From positions 1 through 64,000 of the forward strand of contig JBQTHE010000052.1 in the NCBI GenBank assembly GCA_052390115.1: 64,000 nucleotides of DNA, in the 5' to 3' direction. Under the pieces are notes generated by a model. The model did not search any database. It was given only the letters and a program-made list of their open reading frames with translations, and had not been told where the DNA came from. Below, in pieces: positions 32,517 through 41,453 of the stretch. Every line of letters begins with the position of its first letter. Positions within the stretch are counted from its first letter, which is position 1. The position numbers and the translations under genes were made by a program. This stretch comes from GCA-003244245 sp052390115. GTDB lineage: Bacteria; Actinomycetota; Actinomycetes; Mycobacteriales; Pseudonocardiaceae.

Positions 32517-33599
32517 CTAGACGCGCACCAGCAAGGCGCCCTGGTCTACCCGCATCCGCAATGCCCGCACCTCACCCACCGGATCGCCGTCGAGTTGGGC
32601 CAGCTGTGGAGCGTCCGCGCTGATGATGACGGTGCGGCCTTGCCAGTGCTGCACTATCTTGTGGCCACGGCAGCGGCGGGTCAGCACCCGCGCGGTGACC
32701 GCGAGCCATCCGCAGATGCCCCTCGGCCCGATGGCCACGACATCCAGCAGCCCGTCATCCACCCTGGCCGCGGGCATCAGCACCAGCCCGCCGAGAAGCC
32801 TGCCGCAGTTACCGACCACCACCATGCGGACCTGACGGGGCGCCTCAATCCGGCCATCCACAGCGAGGGTGATCGGGGCCCTCGGACCCCTCAGCGAGCG
32901 CAATCCGGAGACGAAATACGCCAGCGAGCCCAATCGGGCCTTCAACTCGTGGGGTGCGCCGGCCATGATTGCCGCATCGAAGCCGACCCCGGCCATGACG
33001 AGAAACACCTGCTCCTCGGCGCGCTCGTCGATCATCACCCGCCCGACGTCCACCGCGCGGTTTCTCCCGCACAACGCAATCCGGGTGGCACGGGCGATGT
33101 TGCCCAGCACAATGCCGAGATTGCGAGCCAGCACGTTGCCGGTACCCGCGGGCACCAGGCCCAGTGCAGTGCCCGATCCGGCCAGGACTTGCGCCACGTG
33201 GCGAACCGTGCCGTCCCCGCCGCAGACAAGCACTACATCGGCGCCGGCGGCCAGCGCGATTCTGGCCTGACCACCACCTGGGTCTTCGACAGTGGTCTCA
33301 AGCCACAGCGGTGGCGCCCACCCTAGCTCCACGCACACCCGAGTGATCTGGATCTGCAGCTTCCCCAGGTTGTCGACGTTGCTCGGGTTGACCACCACTG
33401 CCGGCAACGGTCCGCCCGGCCGCGAGTACGGCGCCGTGCCCGACTTGGTGGTACGGCTGGGAGCTTGCGCGCGTGCCTGCGCAGCACCGCCACGGCCGAG
33501 CCCGTCAGATAGTCCACTGGGCGCTCGCCGAGCTCCGACTACGTCAGCTGCGCGCATCGACGTGATCTGGGCGGGGTTGGTGGTGCGAACCGACGTCAT
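32517..33599 (-). CDS. Diacylglycerol/lipid kinase family protein
   Basis: 360 aa as drawn, with a 60-70-residue Ala/Arg-rich start that may be over-long. The catalytic domain begins PAVVVNPSNVDNLGKLQ and contains the nucleotide motif VLVCGGDGTVRHVAQVLAG, LGLVPAGTGNVLARNLG, and ELKARLGSLAYFVSGLRSL, typical of the DagK/LCB5/YegS family that phosphorylates diacylglycerol or similar lipids. Upstream of the metallophosphoesterase on the same strand; together they could act on membrane lipids. Confidence 0.85.
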   Translation of the reverse strand: MTSVRTTNPAQITSMRAADVVGARRAPSGLSDGLGRGGAAQARAQAPSRTTKSGTAPYSRPGGPLPAVVVNPSNVDNLGKLQIQITRVCVELGWAPPLWLETTVEDPGGGQARIALAAGADVVLVCGGDGTVRHVAQVLAGSGTALGLVPAGTGNVLARNLGIVLGNIARATRIALCGRNRAVDVGRVMIDERAEEQVFLVMAGVGFDAAIMAGAPHELKARLGSLAYFVSGLRSLRGPRAPITLAVDGRIEAPRQVRMVVVGNCGRLLGGLVLMPAARVDDGLLDVVAIGPRGICGWLAVTARVLTRRCRGHKIVQHWQGRTVIISADAPQLAQLDGDPVGEVRALRMRVDQGALLVRV

Positions 33600-33825
33600 G
33601 TCGGTGTTCCCGTCCCGGCGTGACGTCAGCCTGTGTCATGGTGAGGCCGAGAACGACGCGGGCGTGGATGCCGCGCGCACGAAGAGTAATCGGCCTCCGA
33701 AAACATTACCCTCACAATGCCATCGGCGCCAGCCGGACTGGTCACCCAAATCCGCGCGGGGCGGGACGAGGAGCGGCTTGCGGATCTTCGGCGTGTCCTG
33801 TTCCGTCACATCCGTCACAGCATGG

Positions 33826-34689
33826 TCAGCGAAGGAGCGGGTTGGCTAGCATGCCCTTGCCGAGGACGGCCGCCCGCAGGTCGAGCAACCACGTCTCCTG
33901 TGCTGTCCGGGTAGCGTCGAGCCGGTGTGGCCACAACCGCTCCGCGTCGTTCCAAGCGACCTCCCGGGTCGCCACGATGGCAAAATCGTCGAAGAGCTTC
34001 TCCACCGCATCGACAAGCTCCGGGTCCTGCTCGGTCTCGAACGTGTCGCGCAATTGCAACGTATTGGCGATGAAGATCTGGTTGACGCCCAAGTAGTCTT
34101 TTCGCTGATCGCCCTCGCCGAAATCGACGCCGAGTCGCGCGCAGGTGCTGACGACGGCGAGCGCCAGATCGAAGTTGATATGGGCGTTCATGCCTGCGAC
34201 GGCGAAGTGCAGGCGGCTGATCCGCGGGTCACTGCGGTTGTCGAACAACACCCGCCAGCATCTCGGCGTCGCTGGGCGATCGAAGGCGTAGGACCGGAGA
34301 GCCTGGAAATACCGCTCGGCGAACTCGAGGTCCAGCGCGGCCAGATACTCCGAGTTCTCGAACTTCCCCTCCTCGAGCCAGCGCAATACGTTCACGGTGA
34401 TGGTCCGGTAGAGACTCGTGAAGCAGGCGATGCCGTCCGCTTCACCCTGCGGCGAGGTCGTGGCCAGTTCGAATATCGTCCCCAGCTTCGTGATGACCTC
34501 GGCTACCGTGGCCGGCTCGCCGCGCGCTGCCTCACCGATCTGGAGGTCGAGCGGCGAGGGGCGTGTCGGCCGGTCGCGGTGATCCTTCCCGAGCAGCTTG
34601 CAGAGCTGCCCGGAGATTCCCCCGGCTAGCCAACCGATGATGTCCGAGGCCAGCCTGACCGGCAAGATGACCTGTCGGGGAATTTCCAT
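33826..34689 (-). CDS. DUF5995 family protein
   Basis: 287 aa. The diagnostic FAVAGMNAHINFDLALAVVSTC stretch and GIACFTSLYRTITVNVL identify DUF5995. Also visible are LDLEFAERYFQALRSYAFDR and DYLGVNQIFIANTLQLRD. Mostly helical, no membrane segment. Function unknown. It is flanked upstream by the P450 gene (divergent, 131 bp) and downstream by 226 bp in which I see no gene. Confidence 0.78.
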   Translation of the reverse strand: MEIPRQVILPVRLASDIIGWLAGGISGQLCKLLGKDHRDRPTRPSPLDLQIGEAARGEPATVAEVITKLGTIFELATTSPQGEADGIACFTSLYRTITVNVLRWLEEGKFENSEYLAALDLEFAERYFQALRSYAFDRPATPRCWRVLFDNRSDPRISRLHFAVAGMNAHINFDLALAVVSTCARLGVDFGEGDQRKDYLGVNQIFIANTLQLRDTFETEQDPELVDAVEKLFDDFAIVATREVAWNDAERLWPHRLDATRTAQETWLLDLRAAVLGKGMLANPLLR

Positions 34690-34820
34690 ATCGTTCCGCC
34701 TAGCTCCGTAGTCGCGCTAGCGCCATAGTCGCGCCCTCACCAGAGATAGGTAGCCAGCAGGCCCGAGATAGGCACCGACTACCGACGCCTGCCCGCCGCG
34801 CCCGTCCGTAGAACTGTGCC

Positions 34821-36023
34821 ATGACCGAGACTCTGCTGAGGGCACCGTTCACCGTCACCGATGGGCCGCGACGCCACGGAACATACGCCGACTTCGCGGC
34901 GACCGGACCGGTACATCGCATCGTGCTGCCCACCGGTGAGCCGGCCTGGCTGATCACCGGCTACGACGAGGCCCGCACGGCGCTGCATGACCCGCGGCTG
35001 GTCAAGAGCGAAGCGACGATGGCCAATATCGGCCGTGACCTGCTGCCGCCCCCAGTATTCGCGGCGATAAGCCATCACATGCTCAACAACAACCCGCCCG
35101 ACCACACCCGGCTGCGCCGGTTGGTCACCGCCGCCTTCACCCGCCGCCGGGTCGAGCAGCTCGCACCGCGCATCCAGCAGATCACCGACGAGCTACTCGA
35201 CGCGATCGCCGGCGCGGAGCAGGTCGACCTGATCGACTCGTTCGCCTATCCAATGCCCCTGACCGTGATCTGCGAGCTGCTCGGCGTACCTACCGACCGC
35301 CGCACAGAATTCCGTGACTGGACTTCCATCATGGTGACCGGAGTGCTCGCCGGCCCAGACACCTACCTCGCCGCTACCACCGCGATGGTCAGCTACCTGC
35401 GAGAACTGATCGACGCCAAACGCGCCACTCCCGCCGATGACCTGCTCTCCGCGCTGGTGGCGGTCCGCGACGGCGCCGACCGGCTCACCGAGGACGAGCT
35501 CACCTCGATGGCGTTCCTGCTGCTCGTCGCCGGCCACGAGACCACCGTCAACCTGATCGGCAACGGGGTGCTCGCGCTGCTCACCCACCCCGAGCAGCTG
35601 GCGCTGCTGCGCGCCCACCCGGATCGGCTCCCGACCGCGATCGAGGAGCTGCTGCGCTACGACGGTCCACTGCAGGTAGCGACCTTCCGTCTGACCACCG
35701 AACCGGTGGACATCGGCGCGGTCACCATCCCGGCCGGCGAGATCGTGATGTCCGGCCTGCTGGCCGCCAACCGCGACCCGGCCTGCACCACCCAGCCCGA
35801 CACGCTGGACGTCACCCGCACCGACAACCCGCACCTGGCCTTCGGCCACGGTATCCACCACTGCCTCGGCGCACCACTGGCCCGGATGGAAGGCCGCATC
35901 GCGCTGGGCACCCTGCTGGATCGCTTCCCCCGGCTACGCCTCGCGGTACCCGCGGAGCAACTGACCTGGAAACCAAGCATCCTCATGAACAGCCTGACCG
36001 CCCTACCCGTGACCATGCACTGA
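34821..36023 (+). CDS. Cytochrome P450
   Basis: 400 aa bacterial class I P450. I-helix oxygen motif FLLLVAGHETTVNL, K-helix IEELLRY (ExxR), and the heme loop LAFGHGIHHCLGAPLAR with the ligand Cys near residue 347. Similar in style to CYP107/CYP105 enzymes of natural-product tailoring. No ferredoxin gene is adjacent. It overlaps the convergent isoaspartyl methyltransferase by 21 bp, so it abuts the lasso cluster, but being on the other strand its link to lasso maturation is unproven. TAGAACT lies 6 nt before the ATG, which may allow leaderless translation. Confidence 0.92.
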   Translation: MTETLLRAPFTVTDGPRRHGTYADFAATGPVHRIVLPTGEPAWLITGYDEARTALHDPRLVKSEATMANIGRDLLPPPVFAAISHHMLNNNPPDHTRLRRLVTAAFTRRRVEQLAPRIQQITDELLDAIAGAEQVDLIDSFAYPMPLTVICELLGVPTDRRTEFRDWTSIMVTGVLAGPDTYLAATTAMVSYLRELIDAKRATPADDLLSALVAVRDGADRLTEDELTSMAFLLLVAGHETTVNLIGNGVLALLTHPEQLALLRAHPDRLPTAIEELLRYDGPLQVATFRLTTEPVDIGAVTIPAGEIVMSGLLAANRDPACTTQPDTLDVTRTDNPHLAFGHGIHHCLGAPLARMEGRIALGTLLDRFPRLRLAVPAEQLTWKPSILMNSLTALPVTMH

Positions 36024-37037
36024 ACAGGGAGTAACCCGCACGCCGAAGCCGTCCGGTCCCTCGGTGAGGCGCGGTTCGAGCGACGTGTGGTCCGGCCTGC
36101 CAGCCTGCTCCCACTCGACGAGCAGAGCACGAAACCGATCTTCGGCATGGTAAGTGCCGGCTACGTAGATGTCGTCGGGCCGGAGAAGAGCGGCAGAGTC
36201 GCCGAGCACGATTCCGATGCCCCAGCCGCCGCCCACCCCGGCGCTGGCCAATCCCTCCGGCTGGCGGGCAAGCAGGTAACCGTGGCAGGCACCTACCGTC
36301 ACACCGCGGTCACTCGGGAATGAGCTCTCCGCGCACCGGCCGGTGGCGATCAGCTGCACGGCTCGGTCGGCCAGTTCGGGGTGTTCCCGCAGCTCCGGTG
36401 CGCTGACCCAGATGGTGTGGTGGTCCAGCCGGAGCAGGCCGTCGACATAGCGCACCGGCACCGGAAAGTCGGTGATGACCTCCGAGTGCATCTCGATGTA
36501 CCCACCGAGGTGCACATCCCGCGCGATCGCACGGCCTTGGTGGACATCAACCCGCAGGATCATGTTCGCTCCGGCGATCGGGGCGACCTTGACCGGCGTG
36601 ACGATCACCGCCTGCTCCCCCGCCTGCCCGACCCAGGGACGAGGCAGCACGTGTGGGGCGGTCCAGCCGACGATCCGGTCGTAGACACCACCCTCGTCCC
36701 AGCCGCCGAAACCGTCCGTGACATGCACCGCGACGTTGTGCAGGCCGTGTTCGGAATGCTTGCGCTCAGCGCGGGCAACGAGGCTGGGCGCGATGTCGAG
36801 AGAGATCACGGTGCCCTGCTCGCCCACGATCCGGCCGAGTAGCGCACCGGTGTAGCCGCTGCCAGCGCCGACCTCCAGCACGCGCATGCCGGGCTCGAGC
36901 TCCAGCAGCCGCAGGATGCCCATGATGCTGGCCTGCGCACTGCTCTGGGGCAGCATCGACCCGTCGGGCTGCAGTACGTAGCTGTCGTAGTCGATCAGGT
37001 CGGCAGCTTCGGTAACGAGATCGTCGGTGATACTCAA
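36003..37037 (-). CDS. Protein-L-isoaspartate O-methyltransferase of the lasso cluster
   Basis: 344 aa from a TTG that overlaps the B2 stop and follows CAGGAG. The SAM domain shows MLPQSSAQASIMGILRLLEL, MRVLEVGAGSGYTGALLG, and VISLDIAPSLVARAER. A C-terminal extension of ~120 residues is absent from housekeeping PCMT (about 220 aa). In characterised lasso clusters (cellulonodin-2, lihuanodin) such enzymes methylate an Asp in the peptide ring, and the ester collapses to a stable aspartimide. The precursor here has an Asp-Thr step in its ring, matching that scheme. The modification is inferred. Confidence 0.88.
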   Translation of the reverse strand: MSITDDLVTEAADLIDYDSYVLQPDGSMLPQSSAQASIMGILRLLELEPGMRVLEVGAGSGYTGALLGRIVGEQGTVISLDIAPSLVARAERKHSEHGLHNVAVHVTDGFGGWDEGGVYDRIVGWTAPHVLPRPWVGQAGEQAVIVTPVKVAPIAGANMILRVDVHQGRAIARDVHLGGYIEMHSEVITDFPVPVRYVDGLLRLDHHTIWVSAPELREHPELADRAVQLIATGRCAESSFPSDRGVTVGACHGYLLARQPEGLASAGVGGGWGIGIVLGDSAALLRPDDIYVAGTYHAEDRFRALLVEWEQAGRPDHTSLEPRLTEGPDGFGVRVTPCSVHGHG

Positions 37038-37471
37038 GGTTGCTCCTGGTCGGGACCGCCAATAGTGAGGATGGGTTGGTAGGAGCCGACCGGAACGATC
37101 TCCCCCACGGGTTGGCCGGCGGCTTCGATCCAGGAGTGCGCCGTGAACGGCGGGGTGCGCACGCCGATGCACCAGCACACCGACCGGCGACGCAGCCCGC
37201 ACCACAACACGACAGCCAGGGACCGTTCCAGGCAGGCCACCCGAGCGGGCAACCAACGGCCGGCTCGATCGATCGCGGCGAGCATGGCCTCGATCTCCGC
37301 CGCACCGGCTGGGCGCCGGGCAGGGCGCACCAGCCGACGAGCCAGCCGCTCGACCCGGTCAAACCGCAACGAACGCAACGCGACAGTCGCGGCGGCGGTA
37401 ACCACCCAGGCCAGGACACACCGGCGGGCTGGTGCCGACGCTGGTGCAGCACACGCCATCGGGGTGGTCAT
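37034..37471 (-). CDS. Lasso peptide leader peptidase (B2, transglutaminase-like)
   Basis: 145 aa. A Cys-protease of the lasso B2/transglutaminase-like family: CLERSLAVVLWCGLRR gives the catalytic Cys, FTAHSWIEAAGQPVGE gives the His and an acidic partner, and VGSYQPILTIGG ends the domain. It removes the precursor leader. The ATG at 37471 overlaps the stop of the RRE gene, and its own stop overlaps the methyltransferase TTG, so the whole set is coupled. Confidence 0.9.
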   Translation of the reverse strand: MTTPMACAAPASAPARRCVLAWVVTAAATVALRSLRFDRVERLARRLVRPARRPAGAAEIEAMLAAIDRAGRWLPARVACLERSLAVVLWCGLRRRSVCWCIGVRTPPFTAHSWIEAAGQPVGEIVPVGSYQPILTIGGPDQEQP

Positions 37472-37740
37472 CGGGTCGCTTCCAGCAGATTGGCCTCGGC
37501 GAGCAACTGGATCAGCGGCCACAGGTCATCAAGAACCTGCAGGTAGGGCTGGCCGTATCGCTGTGCCAGGGTCCGAGCGGCGGCCTGGATGTCACCGCCG
37601 CCCACGACCAGGGCATTCCACGCCGTAGCACCGGTCGGGTTGAGCTGGAACAACCGCCCGGAGCGGGTGTCCAGCAGCACCAGCGCCCCACTGGCGGTCG
37701 GGGCCAGATGCACCGATCCGCGGGGCAGGTAGCTACGCAT
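37468..37740 (-). CDS. Lasso RRE/PqqD-like leader-binding protein (B1)
   Basis: 90 aa. PqqD-type RiPP recognition element: SVHLAPTASGALVLLDTRSG, then RLFQLNPTGATAWNAL, and helices ending VLDDLWPLIQLLAEANLL. It binds the precursor leader and presents it to the protease. The ATG lies inside the last codons of the cyclase gene (8-bp overlap). Confidence 0.88.
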   Translation of the reverse strand: MRSYLPRGSVHLAPTASGALVLLDTRSGRLFQLNPTGATAWNALVVGGGDIQAAARTLAQRYGQPYLQVLDDLWPLIQLLAEANLLEATR

Positions 37741-39580
37741 GGGCCGACTGGCGACGATCAACCGTGGTGACGGCCCGAGCGCAAGACGTGCGCAGCCAGA
37801 TCTCAGCGCCGAGCACCTGGTCCAATGCGGCCAGCGGGATCCGCATCCCGGCGGCACCGCGCGCCAGATCGGCTCGGATGGCCTTCTCCTCGATCAGGCC
37901 GAGACCGGCGAGCCGGGAGTTGGTGAGCAGATCCGCAACGACCCGATGGTGCCGGCACAGGCCGCGGTAGGCGAGCATCGAATAATCACCTTTGGTGCTC
38001 CGGACGAGTGCAGCATCGGGCACGCGGCCGGTCATGGCCGCGCGCAGCAGCGGTTTGGCCTGCCGGGGACTGGTCCGCTCGGCCGCTGGCACCGCCAGAC
38101 ATGCGGCGACCACGGCGTCGTCGAGGTAGGGAGCATGCAGCGCCACATCACGTCCGGCGGCCAGCTCCAGGTGGATCCGGTGCGCCCGCCCGTACGCCTG
38201 AACCATCCCGAGGCTCGCGACATCCCCCGGCGCGGCACCGTCCCCGAGTCCGCGGGAGACATTCCGGAGGGCGGTGGCGGCCAGGCCGCGAGCGTGCGGC
38301 GTGAACCACTGCGGGCACGGGGCTGGCGGAGCCCAGGCGATCAGATTCTCCCAGCGTCGCTGCCTGGTCGCGCCGGTACCGTCCTGCTCCAGGGCGCTTG
38401 CGTAGTGCTCGATCGCGCTCGCCTGGGTGGTGCTGGCGAGCCGGCGAGCGGCACCGACCAGCCGTTGGACCGGCCGATGTCGCAGCCGCGCCCAGCCCGC
38501 AGCATGCGACCACAGCTCGCTGGCCCCACAGCGCCGGGCCAGATCGGCCAGGTAGGCGGGCGGGGCGGTCAGGACCGCGTCGCCACCATCCCCGGTCAGG
38601 TGCGCCCGGCTGCCCAGCTCACGAACAATGGTCATCCACCAGCGCAACCGGGCGAAGATCGAGACGTCCTCGAACGGCTCATCGGTCGCCGGCATCTCGG
38701 TGAGCGCCGCATAAGGCTCCACCTCACCGGGTAGCGGCAGCTCGACCTGGTTGATCCCGGGCACCGCGGCGGCGACTCTCCTGGCGTGCGCTGGGTCGTC
38801 GCTGCCCAGATCGGTGCAGACCAGCGTGATCGCCGGCAACTTCGGGTCCGGCCGGGTGGCGGCGGCCAGTGCGGCCACAGTGGAGGAGTCCAGCCCGCCG
38901 CTGAGGTCGGTGCTCAGCTCGTGACACGCGGTTGCGCGGCCGCGGACGGCACTGGTCAACGCCTCAGCCAGCCGTCGCGCGCCCCCGTCGAACCCAGCCG
39001 TGCCCAGCGGTAGTTCCCGACGAACCACCGCAGCCCGCCCACCGCGGTCGATCAACAACGCCCCGCCCGCCGGGATCGCCGCCACCCGCCGGTACGGAGT
39101 GCCCTCCGACCACGCGTCGGGAATCCCGCCAGCCAGCAGCCGCACAGCCAGCCACTGCTCATCCACCTCGCTGCCTACATATCTGACCACCGTCGAGGCG
39201 CTGGACGAGTACACCAACGACTCACCCACCGTGGCGTAGAACACCGGCCACACCCCGGCCAGATCGGTCAGCACCGACACACGCTGCGGCTCGCGGACCA
39301 CGAGCACCCCGCTGCCGGTGGCGATCGCGTCCAACACCATCAGATCACCACTGCGGACGAACTCACGCGCGGTCGAGCAGATCTGGTTCCCGCTAGCCGG
39401 ACTGAACCCGAACACGTCAACCACCACACCCGGAGTTGCCACATGGCGCTGCCAGCCCCAAGAGCCGGTACCCGAGACCCGCAGCGGGCAAGCAACAGTC
39501 CAGTCCCCTGGCTGCTCCGCAGGAAAAGCGGTTGGCCCGACGTCGCTGGCCGGGCCAACCCAACCGGTGAAGGTCATCAT
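37733..39580 (-). CDS. Lasso peptide cyclase (asparagine-synthetase-like)
   Basis: About 615 aa. The N-terminal glutamine-hydrolase-like domain is degenerate, as in lasso cyclases. The C-terminal ATP-pyrophosphatase domain has the PP-loop ELSTDLSGGLDSSTVAALA and RAHLTGDGGDAVLTAPPAY. It adenylates the ring Asp and joins it to the N-terminal Gly of the core. The ATG at 39580 was chosen because it starts the domain; the gene begins 17 nt after the precursor stop. A start 10 codons earlier would overlap the precursor. Confidence 0.92.
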   Translation of the reverse strand: MMTFTGWVGPASDVGPTAFPAEQPGDWTVACPLRVSGTGSWGWQRHVATPGVVVDVFGFSPASGNQICSTAREFVRSGDLMVLDAIATGSGVLVVREPQRVSVLTDLAGVWPVFYATVGESLVYSSSASTVVRYVGSEVDEQWLAVRLLAGGIPDAWSEGTPYRRVAAIPAGGALLIDRGGRAAVVRRELPLGTAGFDGGARRLAEALTSAVRGRATACHELSTDLSGGLDSSTVAALAAATRPDPKLPAITLVCTDLGSDDPAHARRVAAAVPGINQVELPLPGEVEPYAALTEMPATDEPFEDVSIFARLRWWMTIVRELGSRAHLTGDGGDAVLTAPPAYLADLARRCGASELWSHAAGWARLRHRPVQRLVGAARRLASTTQASAIEHYASALEQDGTGATRQRRWENLIAWAPPAPCPQWFTPHARGLAATALRNVSRGLGDGAAPGDVASLGMVQAYGRAHRIHLELAAGRDVALHAPYLDDAVVAACLAVPAAERTSPRQAKPLLRAAMTGRVPDAALVRSTKGDYSMLAYRGLCRHHRVVADLLTNSRLAGLGLIEEKAIRADLARGAAGMRIPLAALDQVLGAEIWLRTSCARAVTTVDRRQSAHA

Positions 39581-39597
39581 CGGTGATCGACCGCTGG

Positions 39598-39735
39598 TCA
39601 GTTGTACCACTGCTTCATGTCAGCGGTGTCGACCGCTCCCGAACCGTTCGTCACCTCCACCAGCAAGCCCAACTCGATCACCGTTGGCACCTCGTAATCG
39701 GTCTCGACCAAGGTCTCGTCGACCGTGCTGTCCAT
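39598..39735 (-). CDS. Lasso peptide precursor
   Basis: 45 aa, too short for automatic calling. The leader carries YEVPTVIELGLLVEVT, which fits the YxxPxLxxxGxxxxxT rule (Val in place of Leu). The Thr at position 29 is the expected -2 residue. The predicted 15-residue core is GSGAVDTADMKQWYN: Gly1 would form the macrolactam with Asp9, giving a 9-residue ring, and Trp13/Tyr14 could act as plugs. Asp6-Thr7 lies within the ring and is the likely methyltransferase target. AGAGGAG lies 8 nt before the ATG. Followed directly by the cyclase. Confidence 0.88.
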   Translation of the reverse strand: MDSTVDETLVETDYEVPTVIELGLLVEVTNGSGAVDTADMKQWYN

Positions 39736-39774
39736 CGCGCACACTCCTCTAGTCTCGCACTGTTCATCTTGTTG

Positions 39775-39809
39775 CGACTAATCTAGTCGTATAACGTCGA
39801 CGAAGTCAA
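39775..39809 (-). promoter_or_regulatory. Lasso promoter with overlapping palindrome
   Basis: TTGACT (39809-39804) and TAGATT (39785-39780) are 18 nt apart on the minus strand. The perfect palindrome CGACTA-N3-TAGTCG (39775-39789) covers the -10, so a repressor could sit there. GGCTAGTC also occurs just upstream of the -35 and upstream of the second DUF6879 cassette. Confidence 0.6.
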
Positions 39810-39811
39810 GA

Positions 39812-40675
39812 CTAGCCATCCTCAGCCTCCGGAAGCTCGGCGATCAGCTCACGGAGGAACGCCCGGAGCAGCTCGCCCTCGATTGCGGCCGCACGCAGCG
39901 CGATGAAGTGCTCGATGTACTCACGAACCTCTTCGTCTCTGCGGACCATGAGCGCGCGTGTCAGAGTCTCAGCCGCCACAATGGCCTCATCATCAAGATC
40001 GGGATCGCCGATCACGGCGTACCCGTGATAATGGTGCACCGTCTCGGCTGCGTCGAACCGAATTACACCAATATGAACGTTCGCTTGCCGGGTTAGCTCT
40101 ACCAATCGGATAAACTGGGCACGCATCGCCGCGGCTGGGATGAGGCGACGTCGAAGCGCCGCCTCTCCCATCGTCAACTCGAAGCGCTTGCCCTTGTCGG
40201 CGAGCACTGCCTGGCGAGCCAGCCGGGCCTGCACCACGTCCTCGACGTTCTCCGCCGGACCACCCCAGCCCATCCGGAAGATGGCCTCGGCGTACTGGCG
40301 AGTCTGTGCTAGTCCGACGACTACGTTCGGAGCGAATACTCTCAGTACAGACGCTGCTGCTTCGAGGCGTTGGACGTCCTGTTGTATCCGACGCCGCCCG
40401 GGTGCCAAGAAACGGCGCCACTCAACGAACTCAGCCGTCGCTTGTTTGGCGATCTCGATCAGCTCTGCGCGCAGGTCGGCGGGGGCTCCGGTGACATTCG
40501 CCCACGCTTCAACGTCAGATGGTGACGGTAAGGTGACCCCACGCTCGGTCTTGGACACCTTCGATTGCGACCATCCGAGCCGTTGGGCGAGCTGGGTGGT
40601 AGAAAGCCCCGCAGCGGCCCGCAGGCCACGCAGCGCCTCGGCCATGCGACGCCGCTCGTCGGACAGTTCGTTCAC
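39812..40675 (-). CDS. XRE regulator with DUF5753 (cassette B)
   Basis: 287 aa. Helix-turn-helix: RMAEALRGLRAAAGLSTTQLAQRLGWSQSKVSKTERGVTLP. DUF5753 domain: EFVEWRRFLAPGRRRIQQDV, ALRRRLIPAAAMRAQFIRLV and IEHFIALRAAAIEG. The GTG start overlaps the DUF6879 stop (GTGA). It ends 77 nt before the lasso precursor on the same strand and is the best candidate regulator of the lasso cluster, by analogy with BldD/WhiJ-type regulators. Direct evidence is lacking. Confidence 0.88.
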   Translation of the reverse strand: MNELSDERRRMAEALRGLRAAAGLSTTQLAQRLGWSQSKVSKTERGVTLPSPSDVEAWANVTGAPADLRAELIEIAKQATAEFVEWRRFLAPGRRRIQQDVQRLEAAASVLRVFAPNVVVGLAQTRQYAEAIFRMGWGGPAENVEDVVQARLARQAVLADKGKRFELTMGEAALRRRLIPAAAMRAQFIRLVELTRQANVHIGVIRFDAAETVHHYHGYAVIGDPDLDDEAIVAAETLTRALMVRRDEEVREYIEHFIALRAAAIEGELLRAFLRELIAELPEAEDG

Positions 40676-41214
40676 CCGGTCATTCTGAGTGTCTCTGGCG
40701 TGAGTTTCTTGCGCGCCAGGTAGTCGTTTAGCGGTTCGGCGTGGCGCATTGCGGTATCCCGCATCTCCCGGTAGTGCTCGATGTCGTCAACAGGCTCTGG
40801 GTGTAAGAAGTGGCCCTCCTCGTCGTAGACCATCCGAACCGCGATTTCGTCGTCATAAAGCCAGAAATCCTCATGTAGCGACTCCAGGTCGGCGTGCGTA
40901 TTTCGATCGACGACGTAGATCTCCTCCCCCGCCGCCTGGTTGGCCAGGTAGCCACAAAGCTCGAAGCGCAGGTAAGCGGTGAGCGGTTGGTCAAGAATGT
41001 GCACTCGATACCAGCGGATACCCCGCGCGACGTCACGCTGGAACTCGGCCAGGTACTCATGGGTCTCGGGAGTCCGCGGCGTCCGTGGATGACCGGCCTT
41101 CCAGGACGCGAGCTCCTCAGCCTCCTGGGGGACTAGGTATTCCGGCAATGTCTCCAGCCGGAACGCAGCCCTCTGCACATTTTCGATCAAGCGAACGAGG
41201 TCATCGACGTCCAT
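40672..41214 (-). CDS. DUF6879 protein (cassette B)
   Basis: 180 aa beginning MDVDDLVRLIENVQRAAFRLETLPEYLVPQEAEEL. Conserved parts shared with the neighbour at 41454 include YRVHILDQPLTAYLRFEL, EIYVVDRNTHADLESLHEDFWLYDDEIAVRM and LARKKL. The ATG is 4 nt after the small-gene stop; a longer start at 41241 would overlap that gene. About 60% like the cassette C copy, so the two arose by tandem duplication. Confidence 0.82.
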   Translation of the reverse strand: MDVDDLVRLIENVQRAAFRLETLPEYLVPQEAEELASWKAGHPRTPRTPETHEYLAEFQRDVARGIRWYRVHILDQPLTAYLRFELCGYLANQAAGEEIYVVDRNTHADLESLHEDFWLYDDEIAVRMVYDEEGHFLHPEPVDDIEHYREMRDTAMRHAEPLNDYLARKKLTPETLRMTG

Positions 41215-41218
41215 TCGG

Positions 41219-41410
41219 TTAACCAATCTTCGCGTCGCCAACCACCCGCCGATGTAGCCGTATGGCGACCTTGCCGGGACCGACCGGTACCGGTGATGGG
41301 TCGAGGAGTGTTCCTACCATAATAACATCCTCGAGGTACTCATCTTCTTCCCACACACCAGGACACGAGATTCTGTCCTCACACAGACCGGATAGCTGTC
41401 GTATCGCCAT
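41219..41410 (-). CDS. Small cassette protein, 63 aa (cassette B)
   Basis: MAIRQLSGLCEDRISCPGVW, followed by EEDEYLEDVIMVGTLLDPSP and VAIRLHRRVVGDAKIG. Clearly related to the 61-aa protein at 42002 (shared LEDVI-VGTLLDPSPVP). A GAAAGGAATGTAG region precedes the ATG. It occupies the DUF397-like slot of the cassette. Confidence 0.7.
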   Translation of the reverse strand: MAIRQLSGLCEDRISCPGVWEEDEYLEDVIMVGTLLDPSPVPVGPGKVAIRLHRRVVGDAKIG

Positions 41411-41453
41411 CTACATTCCTTTCGGGTAAGTTGCATTGGCGGACCAGGCTCGG

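Noticed and set aside
34821..36023. P450 as a lasso tailoring gene
   Set aside because: It lies on the opposite strand, convergent and overlapping the cluster end by 21 bp; no evidence ties it to the lasso peptide, so it is left as a neighbour.
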